From Methylacidiphilum caldifontis (GTDB taxonomy: Bacteria; Verrucomicrobiota; Verrucomicrobiia; Methylacidiphilales; CAMAQI01), in NCBI GenBank assembly GCA_945860255.1, contig CAMAQI010000053.1:1-12720 (forward strand): a stretch of 12,720 nucleotides of DNA, given 5' to 3'. Made by a program: the position numbers and the translations under genes. The notes under the pieces are model-generated. The model was not told the origin of the DNA and made no database searches. It was given only the letters and a program-made list of their open reading frames with translations. Shown piece by piece: positions 6,918 through 12,720 of this stretch (its first letter is position 1; each line of letters starts with the position of its first letter).

Positions 6918-8111
6918 TCATTCGTAAATTAGTTTTCGAAGAAATTCGAAGTAATTAATTGCTATCGAACTGTGTGTATAGTTTGTGTTTGAATGCATGA
7001 GTAATGCGTTAATTTTTTTGCTACGTAAACCTTTATTGCTCATTAATTTAAAAACTAGATTATTTAATTCGAATGAATTTCTTTCAGTAAAAATTAATTC
7101 ATGATCTTGGATAACTTCAGGAATCGCCCCCGAATTAGATCCAATGACGGCGATTCCGCAGGACATCGCTTCGATCAGAACATGTCCAAATTGTTCTTTC
7201 CAAGTTTTTTGTGCGGTTTGGACTGTTTTGCTCGGAAGAACAAGAAGGTCAAGGGACTGGAGAAATCGGGGAACATCATTGTGAGGTCGTGGTGGGAGAA
7301 GGTGGATCCAGTTGTGTTGATTTTGGAATGACTTAATTGGATTCTCAAGGGGACCTGATCCCAGAAGGGCGAGGTGAATTGATGAATCTGTTTCTCTTGC
7401 GAATTCAACGGCTTGAATGAGATCAAGGATCCCCTTTTCCTCGATAAAGCGACCGACAAAGCCAATGAGTTTTGAGTCTCCGGGCAACGATTGATCGACT
7501 CTTAATTGCGTTTTTGTTTCAGGGGTTACGGGATGATAAACGAGAGGATCAATACCGAGTTGGGGAGCGACCAAAATCTTTTTTTCCCAAAGACCTGATT
7601 TCTGAAAGAGCTGTTTAGCGTCTTGATTCCCGGCAATCACGAAATCGGTTGTTTTCGCCGCACAACGGTAAATCAGGGAGAGTATTTTACCCTTTATTCC
7701 GGGGCGTGGAAGATTTTCCCAAGTAAATTCTCCGAAAAGTGTTCGTGGACAATGAATTCGTTTAAGGACCCACGTTTGCCAACGAATCCATGACCAAGGC
7801 TCCGCTTCGACGAGTATGACATCAAATGAAAGAGACTTAAGAACTCTTGAGAGTCCCCATAGACCATAGCGGGTTCCTTCTTCGGGATTGCCAAAAAAAG
7901 GAAGGACGATGATTTTAAAATCTTCACCGGCGACATTTTCAAGCGAGACTTCGACTTTAAAGGCATTGAGTTGGTTAACTTTAGGGATGAGAAGAGTGAC
8001 TTCGAAATGATGATGAAGTGCACGGATTTTCTTCCGATTTTCGACTGTCAAATAGGTGGAGCCAATCATCAAGAGTTTTGGGCGTGATGTAGACTCCAGG
8101 ATCATGAGCAC
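6918..8111 (-). CDS. GT4-family glycosyltransferase
   Basis: The 397-residue product has the GT-B layout of family 4. The donor-domain motif F-V-G-R-F-I-E-E-K-G (residues 218-227) supplies the conserved R and K. EQFGHVLIEAMSCG (306-319) supplies the E-x7-E pair (E306, E314), followed by GSNSGAIPEVI (324-334). The longest frame starts at a GTG (8111). An ATG six bases downstream (8105) is equally plausible, and neither has a good ribosome binding site. It is the only minus-strand gene here, convergent with the polymerase and divergent from the 8203 methyltransferase. The last 62 or so codons are about 26% GC, while the preceding stretch is about 46%, so the C-terminal end may have been replaced by recombination. 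Donor and acceptor are unknown; a role in the same glycan is likely. Confidence 0.87.
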   Translation of the reverse strand: MLMILESTSRPKLLMIGSTYLTVENRKKIRALHHHFEVTLLIPKVNQLNAFKVEVSLENVAGEDFKIIVLPFFGNPEEGTRYGLWGLSRVLKSLSFDVILVEAEPWSWIRWQTWVLKRIHCPRTLFGEFTWENLPRPGIKGKILSLIYRCAAKTTDFVIAGNQDAKQLFQKSGLWEKKILVAPQLGIDPLVYHPVTPETKTQLRVDQSLPGDSKLIGFVGRFIEEKGILDLIQAVEFARETDSSIHLALLGSGPLENPIKSFQNQHNWIHLLPPRPHNDVPRFLQSLDLLVLPSKTVQTAQKTWKEQFGHVLIEAMSCGIAVIGSNSGAIPEVIQDHELIFTERNSFELNNLVFKLMSNKGLRSKKINALLMHSNTNYTHSSIAINYFEFLRKLIYE

Positions 8112-8202
8112 GATACTAAAGTAAAATGAGTAAATGAGGAGAATAAAATAAGTCGGTATTTACTTTTGTGGGGGTTCGTTACAGGATAGCGCCCACTCTT
8201 CT
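8112..8202. promoter_or_regulatory. Divergent intergenic spacer
   Basis: This 91-bp spacer separates the divergent GT4 (minus) and methyltransferase (plus) genes, so it should hold promoters for both. A near-duplicate taaaatgag / taaatgag lies at 8122-8138. I see no convincing -35/-10 pair on either strand. The only Shine-Dalgarno-like word for the plus gene, AGGA at 8183-8186, is too far from the ATG. The promoter role is inferred from gene orientation alone. Confidence 0.35.
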
Positions 8203-8931
8203 ATGTCTGATACCCATGATCTTTATCGGAATTACTCTGAAAACTTCGCCGAGGCAAAAAGGTTTCGTCCCGATCTGCAGTTTAGATTGTTTGAGCAGAT
8301 TTATCCCGTTCCCTCACGGAAGGATGCTCGAATTGCGGATGTGGGGTGTGGAAAAGGGGAGTGGCTTCTATGGCTCAAAGAAAAAGGATTTCGATCCTTG
8401 GAGGGATTTGATTTCAGTGAGGAGGATTTGAGTTATCTTCGCAAGAGTGCTCCGGAGATCGTGACCCATGCGGGGAATGCGATCGAGTTATTGAAGGATC
8501 GAACGGAAGAGTTTGATGTGGTGCATGCTAAAGATTTAATTGAGCACTTGCCAAAGGCGAAGGTATTGGAGTTTCTTAAAGTAGCGGAAAAGGCTTTAAA
8601 ACCTGGAGGGGAGCTTTGGATCTTAACTTTTAATGCTCAAAGCCCCTTTTCAACGGCAACCCGGTACGGGGACTTTACCCATGAATCGGGCTTTACGCCG
8701 ATGAGTCTGGTTCAAGTTCTTCGATCAACAGGCTTTGATTCATTTGTCGTCACAGGAGTTCACGTTTGTCCAAAGGGGATCAAGGGGAGAATCCGAGTAT
8801 TCATCGGATCAATTATCTATGGATTTTCCCGGTTTCTGATCGCCCTTCGACATGGATCATCAACATCAATTGAGGGAGTTGACCTTTATACCGCAAAGCC
8901 CGATCTTTGGGTTGTGGCAAAGAAGAGATAA
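8203..8931 (+). CDS. Class I SAM-dependent methyltransferase
   Basis: The 242-residue product has a complete SAM-binding fold. DVGCGKG lies at residues 46-52, an acidic residue at the end of the second strand (G-F-D, 68-70), DLIEHL at 111-116 and LKPGG at 132-136. It also carries RYGDFTHESGFTPMSL (154-169), a block seen in methyltransferases of polysaccharide loci, where a histidine/aspartate-rich loop lies near the active site. A hydrophobic segment with arginines (I-G-S-I-I-Y-G-F-S-R-F-L-I-A-L, about 206-220) could contact the membrane. The gene starts after the divergent spacer and is followed 3 bp later by a GT4 gene, so the two probably form an operon. It likely O-methylates a sugar or caps a chain; the acceptor is not readable. 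Confidence 0.88.
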   Translation: MSDTHDLYRNYSENFAEAKRFRPDLQFRLFEQIYPVPSRKDARIADVGCGKGEWLLWLKEKGFRSLEGFDFSEEDLSYLRKSAPEIVTHAGNAIELLKDRTEEFDVVHAKDLIEHLPKAKVLEFLKVAEKALKPGGELWILTFNAQSPFSTATRYGDFTHESGFTPMSLVQVLRSTGFDSFVVTGVHVCPKGIKGRIRVFIGSIIYGFSRFLIALRHGSSTSIEGVDLYTAKPDLWVVAKKR

Positions 8932-8934
8932 GAA

Positions 8935-10032
8935 ATGACACGTCCATCGGTGATTTTGGCTCCCGATCTCCTTGAAGAAAAGTGGTGGAGCATGGACTAC
9001 TACTGGAGAGAGTTTCAAAGAAATTTACCGTTATTTGGAAATGAGTTTAACTTTCAGGTGGCACTCCCTATTTCGAACTCCTCTAAATTTGTCAAACGTC
9101 ACTTTCATTATCCACAACAAATACAATCTCTTTTATCTCATTCTCAGGCCCCTCAGTTATTACACGTGCTCGATCATAGTTATGGACATCTTTGTCGAGC
9201 AGATTTTCCCTGTGTGGTGAGTTGTCACGATTTAGCAGAGTGGAGGACTCCAACCTTGCCCTTTTATTCGCATCAGATGTGGAAATATCGAGTGCGAGGG
9301 ATTCAAAAAGCGAAGCATTTCTTTGCGCTTTCGGAATCGACCTCAAGGGATCTTCAAGAGATCTTTAATATTCCTCAAACTCAAATTACGGTGAATCCAC
9401 TCGGAATAGATTCTCAGTTTAAACCGATCGCCATTGATGAGGAGGATTTTAATCAGTATCCGCAACTTGGTTTATTGCGTGAAACAAAAGCGGCTGGTTT
9501 TTCTCTCATTTTACATGTGGGCTCGAATATCGAGCGTAAGAATTTACCGACCCTCTTAAGGGCTCTGAAGCGATTAATTGATCAAGGAGAGCCAGTTTGT
9601 TTAATAAAAGCCGGAGAGTCGTTGTTTAAGAGTAAGTACTCATCATTGATCCATGATCTGCAACTTAGGGATCATCTCATTGAGATTGAGGGGCCTTCAG
9701 TTGAAGAACTACAACGCATTTATGCTCTTTCTGATCTGCTCAGTTTTCCTTCGACCTATGAGGGGCAGGGGCTACCCGTCTTAGAGGCTCAGGCCTGTGG
9801 ATTGCCTTGTGTGATTTCGATGTCCTCAAGCTTAACAGAAGTCGGTGGGGATTCTGTTTTATATCATGATCCATTAAATTCTGAGGAGCTCGCCGCACAA
9901 ATTGAGCGAGTGATGGATTCTCCAGAACTCAGAAGTAATCTAGTTCAAAAAGGATTTGAGAACGTCAAACAGTTTACGTGGAAAGAGCATTTTAATCGAT
10001 TGGTAGGAGTCTATCGAAGGCTGACAGTATAG
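8935..10032 (+). CDS. GT4-family glycosyltransferase
   Basis: The 365-residue GT-B enzyme has an N-terminal acceptor domain with V-S-C-H-D-L (residues 95-100) and an A-L-S-E-S-T-S-R-D-L segment (131-140). The donor domain contains HVGSNIERKN (194-203), with the R-K used for diphosphate contact. FPSTYEGQGLPVLEAQACGLP (271-291) follows, supplying E276 and E284 of the E-x7-E motif, then S-L-T-E-V-G-G-D (299-306). This arrangement is typical of mannosyl-, rhamnosyl- and related transferases of surface glycan loci, though the specific sugar cannot be inferred. The length is normal. The gene sits 3 bp after the methyltransferase stop with a purine-rich stretch before the ATG, so it is probably co-transcribed with that gene. 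A 111-bp AT-rich spacer follows. Confidence 0.9.
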   Translation: MTRPSVILAPDLLEEKWWSMDYYWREFQRNLPLFGNEFNFQVALPISNSSKFVKRHFHYPQQIQSLLSHSQAPQLLHVLDHSYGHLCRADFPCVVSCHDLAEWRTPTLPFYSHQMWKYRVRGIQKAKHFFALSESTSRDLQEIFNIPQTQITVNPLGIDSQFKPIAIDEEDFNQYPQLGLLRETKAAGFSLILHVGSNIERKNLPTLLRALKRLIDQGEPVCLIKAGESLFKSKYSSLIHDLQLRDHLIEIEGPSVEELQRIYALSDLLSFPSTYEGQGLPVLEAQACGLPCVISMSSSLTEVGGDSVLYHDPLNSEELAAQIERVMDSPELRSNLVQKGFENVKQFTWKEHFNRLVGVYRRLTV

Positions 10033-10143
10033 TTGATTGAATAACGGTTGGTTTTTGTAAAAGTTTATTAAAAGATTCTCGGATCGGTAGATTTTTATAA
10101 TTTCAGAATAGTTTTTATCGGTAAAAATGCTTAGATCTCTGTT
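10033..10143 (+). promoter_or_regulatory. AT-rich spacer with candidate -10 element
   Basis: The spacer is markedly AT-rich (10041-10100 is about 27% GC) between genes of higher GC. It contains a perfect TATAAT at 10096-10101, but no TTGACA-like hexamer lies 15-19 bp upstream and there is no extended -10. A 7-bp direct repeat, ATCGGTA, occurs at 10083-10089 and 10117-10123, bracketing the TATAAT. TTTTTA (10112-10117) and TAAAAA (10122-10127) can form a short stem. A promoter for the 10144 gene is plausible but unproven, because AT-rich DNA produces such words by chance. Confidence 0.35.
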
Positions 10144-11322
10144 ATGTCGAAGATTCTTCAAATTTTTAACGTTTATCAACAGTATGGGAGTGAGGAGGAG
10201 ATGGTCAATCGGCTCTCTGATTTTTTAGGGTCGGAATCGGTTCAGAACTGCTTTTTTCAGAGCAAGGATTGGAATCATCCGGTGACCCCTGCTTTGTTCG
10301 AGAAGTTTTTTTTGCCGACCTATAACCCGACCTCGATCCGAAAGCTTCGCGATGCCCAGCGACGATCACAGTCAAAGGTTTGGCTGACGCATAATGTGAT
10401 TCCTGTCGGCTCGATGGGGGTCTTTAAGGAGGCGTTGGATCAGGGGATTCCGGTCATCAATTACATTCATAATTTTCGCCCTTATTCCGTCAATTCCTCG
10501 TTATTGATTGATGGAGTGATTGATCGATCTGGATTAGAGAAAAATTTTATCCCCGAGATTTTAAGAGCCCCTTGGCGTGGTTCGCGGTTGCAGTCGCTGG
10601 CTCTGGCGATGGCTTTCTCGGTTTATCATGCAGGAGGTTGGGAGAGATCGATTCAGGGATGGATGGCGGAATCGAGTTTTGTGAAGCGAATTTTTGTCGA
10701 GGCCGGTGTTCCAGCGGAAAAGATTCACGTATTTTTCCCCTTTCGGGAGCCTCCTCAAGATCGACCTGCGATTGAGGATCACGGTTTCTTTTTGTATGTC
10801 GGACGACTCATTCCTGAAAAAGGGGTTCGGATGATGGTTGAGACGTGGAACCTATTGCATCAGTCGGAGGGAGAAAAAGGGCCTAAGTTAGTGATCTGCG
10901 GTGCCGGACCATTGTCTGAGGAGATGGGGAGGGCGGCGTTAAGGAATCCATTGATTGAATTTCGAGGCCGTGTTTCGGATGAGGAGAAGAATGAGCTTTA
11001 TCGAACCTGTTCCGCCGTATTGGTCCCTTCGATTTGGTGGGAGATTTTGGGTTTTGTGACCTTTGAAGCTTACGAATGGCAGAAGCCCGTCCTTGCGGCT
11101 CGATCGGGGGGGTTAACGGAGACGGTCGAACATGGAGTGACTGGTTTTCATCATGAGCCTGGGAATCATCAACAGTTGGCGGAGCAGGTAATGGAGTTAG
11201 TGGGGGATACAGAAAAGCGGAGATCATTTGGGTGGGCGGGATATGAATGGAATTTGAGGGAGACCTCTCCAGTACTGTGGAGGGAGCGATTTGAGGGAAT
11301 GGTGAATCAAGTGGTGGGATGA
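10144..11322 (+). CDS. GT4-family glycosyltransferase
   Basis: The 392-residue GT-B enzyme shows a clear donor domain: L-Y-V-G-R-L-I-P-E-K-G (residues 217-227) with the R/K pair and I-C-G-A-G-P-L (251-257). VPSIWWEILGFVTFEAYEW (294-312) gives the E-x7-E pair E300/E308, and A-R-S-G-G-L-T-E-T-V (319-328) follows. The N-terminal half has W-L-T-H-N-V-I-P (80-87) and Y-I-H-N-F-R-P-Y (107-114), matching a GT4 subgroup in which a His-Asn-x-Arg/Tyr segment lines the acceptor cleft. No strong ribosome binding site precedes the ATG. Its GC content is higher than in the island to the left. It probably adds one sugar of the cluster's glycan; donor and acceptor are unknown. Confidence 0.9.
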   Translation: MSKILQIFNVYQQYGSEEEMVNRLSDFLGSESVQNCFFQSKDWNHPVTPALFEKFFLPTYNPTSIRKLRDAQRRSQSKVWLTHNVIPVGSMGVFKEALDQGIPVINYIHNFRPYSVNSSLLIDGVIDRSGLEKNFIPEILRAPWRGSRLQSLALAMAFSVYHAGGWERSIQGWMAESSFVKRIFVEAGVPAEKIHVFFPFREPPQDRPAIEDHGFFLYVGRLIPEKGVRMMVETWNLLHQSEGEKGPKLVICGAGPLSEEMGRAALRNPLIEFRGRVSDEEKNELYRTCSAVLVPSIWWEILGFVTFEAYEWQKPVLAARSGGLTETVEHGVTGFHHEPGNHQQLAEQVMELVGDTEKRRSFGWAGYEWNLRETSPVLWRERFEGMVNQVVG

Positions 11323-11395
11323 GGCCGTAAAGTGGTTCTTTTCCGTTTCTATTTCAAGTGCAAACCCAGGTGAATATCACTTTGATTTTTTCGGT

Positions 11396-11409
11396 ACTCT
11401 CGATAGAGT
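11396..11409. repeat. Short inverted repeat before the epimerase-like gene
   Basis: ACTCT (11396-11400) and AGAGT (11405-11409) form a perfect 5-bp stem around CGAT, ending six bases before the ATG at 11416. The AGAG in the right arm is the only Shine-Dalgarno-like word in the spacer, so pairing could hide it. The stem is short, and chance is a fair explanation. Confidence 0.3.
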
Positions 11410-11415
11410 CGTGTG

Positions 11416-12720
11416 ATGGCATTTCAGTCTTATGTTGTTCCTTTAAGAGAATCCCTTCCTATCGAGCTTGATGAAAAATTAATTAATCAGGTTTTGGAGC
11501 AGGCTCAGGATTTAAAGTCGTGGGTTTTACTTTTTATTTTGGGGACGAAGCCTTGTTATAATAAAGTTTTTGGATCGGTTCAGGCCTGTGCGAAGCAAGG
11601 GCTCCCTCTCTTAGTTTTTGATGCGAATCAGCATTATGATCATAATTTAGTACATGGAATGGATGAATTTGGATTTAGGCCCTATTTGGCGGGGAATCTG
11701 CAAATTCGTGGTGATCTTTGTCAGAAATCGGTTGAGTTATTTGAAAAGAGCGTCTGGCTGGCCCGTTATTTTAAGGAGAAATGGCCGCACGTTAAAGTGA
11801 TCCCTGTGGTCAATGGAGATACGATCCTTTGTCCGATGGTGAGTGGGGCTTGGATGATGGCTCGTAACGAGCGATCGATTCATAATGAAGCGGGAATGAG
11901 AGGAATGGCTCCGGACTCTTTTTTGAATATGAATCCAGAAATCTCAGTCCACGATTTCATGGAGGGACAACAGTCTGGGGAGTGGCACTTATTGCGGGCC
12001 GAGCCCTATCCTGAACAGTGGGATACCTTTGTCGCCTCAGCAGGATGCGACTTTCATTTTGCACCGGTGGCATTGAATCGGGATCATCTCATTCGAGAAG
12101 GGTATCCGAAGGATCAAATTTTTGTGACGAACGCCTTGGTTGTCGATGCGATGTTGCATTTGAAGAAAGGGAAAATCGAACAATCGATTTTTGAGATCTA
12201 TCCACAGCTTGGAGTGGGAAAATGGCTGCGGATGGATATCCATCGAAAGGAAAATTTATCGGAGCATCGTTTTCGGGCGATTTTTGAGTCGTTAGAGAGT
12301 TTGATTGCGAATGGGTTTTCAGTGAATCTTGTGCTTTTGAATGGGACGAAGCATGCGATTCAAAGATGGGGATTGACCGAACGGTTTGAGGCTTTGAAAA
12401 AGAGTCCTCATTTTCTTCCAACGGAAGTATGGCCTGCCTATCGAAATGTTTTGGAGTTTTTTGAATCCGATCATTTTTGGGCGGCGCTTACCGATAGTGG
12501 AGGGATGCAAGAGGATATGAACTATTTAAGGAAGCCCTGTATGACGATCCGTTTTTGTACCGATCGGCCGGAGTCCGTGATGAATCGCTCAGGAAATATT
12601 TTAATTCCGCCGATCAATGGAAAATTAATGTCACGATTCATTCAGGGGATTTTAGGAGATGAGCAGTTGATCGGAAAAATTCGTCCCGAGAGATCGATTT
12701 ATGGACCGGGAGCGGGAGTT
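11416..12720 (+). CDS. Divergent UDP-GlcNAc 2-epimerase-like protein (partial at 3' end)
   Basis: The frame is open for 435 codons from the ATG to the window edge, with no stop, so the 3' end is missing. It resembles non-hydrolysing UDP-GlcNAc 2-epimerases (WecB type), which interconvert UDP-GlcNAc and UDP-ManNAc in the cytoplasm. Corresponding blocks are GTKP with K50 (43-50; family G-T-R-P-E...K), NQHYD (71-75), NGDT (133-136), HNEAGMR (156-162), PEQ (199-201), CDFHFAP (211-217), MDIHRKEN (273-280), TDSGGMQE (359-366) and T-D-R-P-E (382-386). D135, E158, E200 and H276 align with the catalytic D95, E117, E131 and H213 of the E. coli enzyme, as I recall its numbering. Oddities are an extra N-terminal stretch of about 33 residues, R to K in GTRP, and roughly 28 extra residues between HNEAGMR and PEQ. 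An in-frame TAG at 11404 limits the start to GTG 11413 or ATG 11416. Exact substrate uncertain. Confidence 0.8.
   Translation, partial: MAFQSYVVPLRESLPIELDEKLINQVLEQAQDLKSWVLLFILGTKPCYNKVFGSVQACAKQGLPLLVFDANQHYDHNLVHGMDEFGFRPYLAGNLQIRGDLCQKSVELFEKSVWLARYFKEKWPHVKVIPVVNGDTILCPMVSGAWMMARNERSIHNEAGMRGMAPDSFLNMNPEISVHDFMEGQQSGEWHLLRAEPYPEQWDTFVASAGCDFHFAPVALNRDHLIREGYPKDQIFVTNALVVDAMLHLKKGKIEQSIFEIYPQLGVGKWLRMDIHRKENLSEHRFRAIFESLESLIANGFSVNLVLLNGTKHAIQRWGLTERFEALKKSPHFLPTEVWPAYRNVLEFFESDHFWAALTDSGGMQEDMNYLRKPCMTIRFCTDRPESVMNRSGNILIPPINGKLMSRFIQGILGDEQLIGKIRPERSIYGPGAGV

Larger units (their letters stand above)
1640..7100. other. AT-rich compositional island
   Basis: Short hand counts place this stretch well below its flanks: about 30-40% GC at 1741-1860, 35% at 6001-6060 and 26% at 6921-7100. 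By contrast, 7101-7280 is about 46% and 10981-11040 about 50%. The island spans the GT9 gene, flippase, GT39-like enzyme and polymerase, and runs into the 3' end of the minus-strand GT4 gene. The left edge is gradual. The right edge is sharp. This pattern is usual for an exchanged O-antigen or capsule core (inference). I see no insertion sequence or attachment site at either edge. Confidence 0.6.

Noticed and set aside
7101..7331. 76-codon plus-strand frame inside the minus-strand GT4 gene
   Set aside because: It is antisense to the conserved donor-binding region of the GT4 enzyme and looks like a by-product of that coding sequence. A 96-codon minus frame in the same area is also a shadow.
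7694..8023. 109-codon minus-strand frame overlapping the N-terminal half of the GT4 gene
   Set aside because: It is in another frame of a well-supported GT4 gene on the same strand and has no domain resemblance.
8168..8431. 87-codon plus-strand frame starting before the 8203 methyltransferase
   Set aside because: The overlapping frame from 8203 carries the full set of methyltransferase motifs. This one carries none and ends mid-gene.
10883..11227. 114-codon minus-strand frame opposite the 10144 GT4 gene
   Set aside because: It is proline- and serine-rich, as expected from the antisense of a GC-rich coding region, and covers the conserved E-x7-E region of the real gene.
12089..12421. 110-codon minus-strand frame opposite the epimerase-like gene
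   Set aside because: The plus-strand frame is open for 435 codons with conserved epimerase motifs. The antisense frame shows none.

Overview
The window is part of a cell-surface polysaccharide (O-antigen or capsule type) biosynthesis locus. It probably comes from a Gram-negative bacterium of moderate GC content. The Gram-negative reading rests on a GT9 (heptosyltransferase-type) gene next to a Wzx-like flippase and a Wzy-like polymerase. No marker gene allows a closer taxonomic placement. Every confident gene belongs to glycan assembly or modification: three class I SAM-dependent methyltransferases, five glycosyltransferases (one GT9, one membrane GT39/PMT-like, three GT4-like), one flippase, one polymerase/ligase, and one divergent UDP-GlcNAc 2-epimerase-like gene cut by the right edge.

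Layout. Positions 1-387 hold no convincing gene. They contain small degenerate repeats, a GC-rich patch, and four perfect tandem copies of an 8-bp unit inside a six-unit array. Positions 388-6867 form a tight plus-strand run of six genes with a 2-bp gap and then overlaps of 8, 7, 4 and 4 bp: methyltransferase, methyltransferase, GT9 transferase (forced TTG start), Wzx-like flippase, GT39-like membrane glycosyltransferase, Wzy-like polymerase. A minus-strand GT4 gene (6918-8111) converges on the end of this run. A 91-bp divergent spacer then leads to a plus-strand methyltransferase (8203-8931) and a GT4 gene 3 bp behind it (8935-10032). After an AT-rich 111-bp spacer come another GT4 gene (10144-11322), a 93-bp spacer, and the epimerase-like gene open from 11416 to the edge.

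Inferred joint function: the GT4 and GT9 enzymes would build a repeat unit on a lipid carrier at the cytoplasmic face. Wzx would flip it and Wzy would polymerise or ligate it outside the inner membrane. The GT39-like enzyme would add a sugar from a lipid-linked donor on the periplasmic side. The methyltransferases would modify sugars or cap chains, and the epimerase-like enzyme would supply a UDP-ManNAc-type precursor. No initiating transferase, chain-length regulator or export gene is visible here.

Composition is mosaic. Roughly 1640-7100 is AT-rich (short hand-counted stretches near 26-40% GC), while the flanks sit near 42-50%. The right boundary falls inside the coding sequence of the minus-strand GT4 gene. 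No wholly new system is evident. The points most worth a second look are that intragenic composition junction, the divergent epimerase with extra segments, and the octamer array upstream of the operon.
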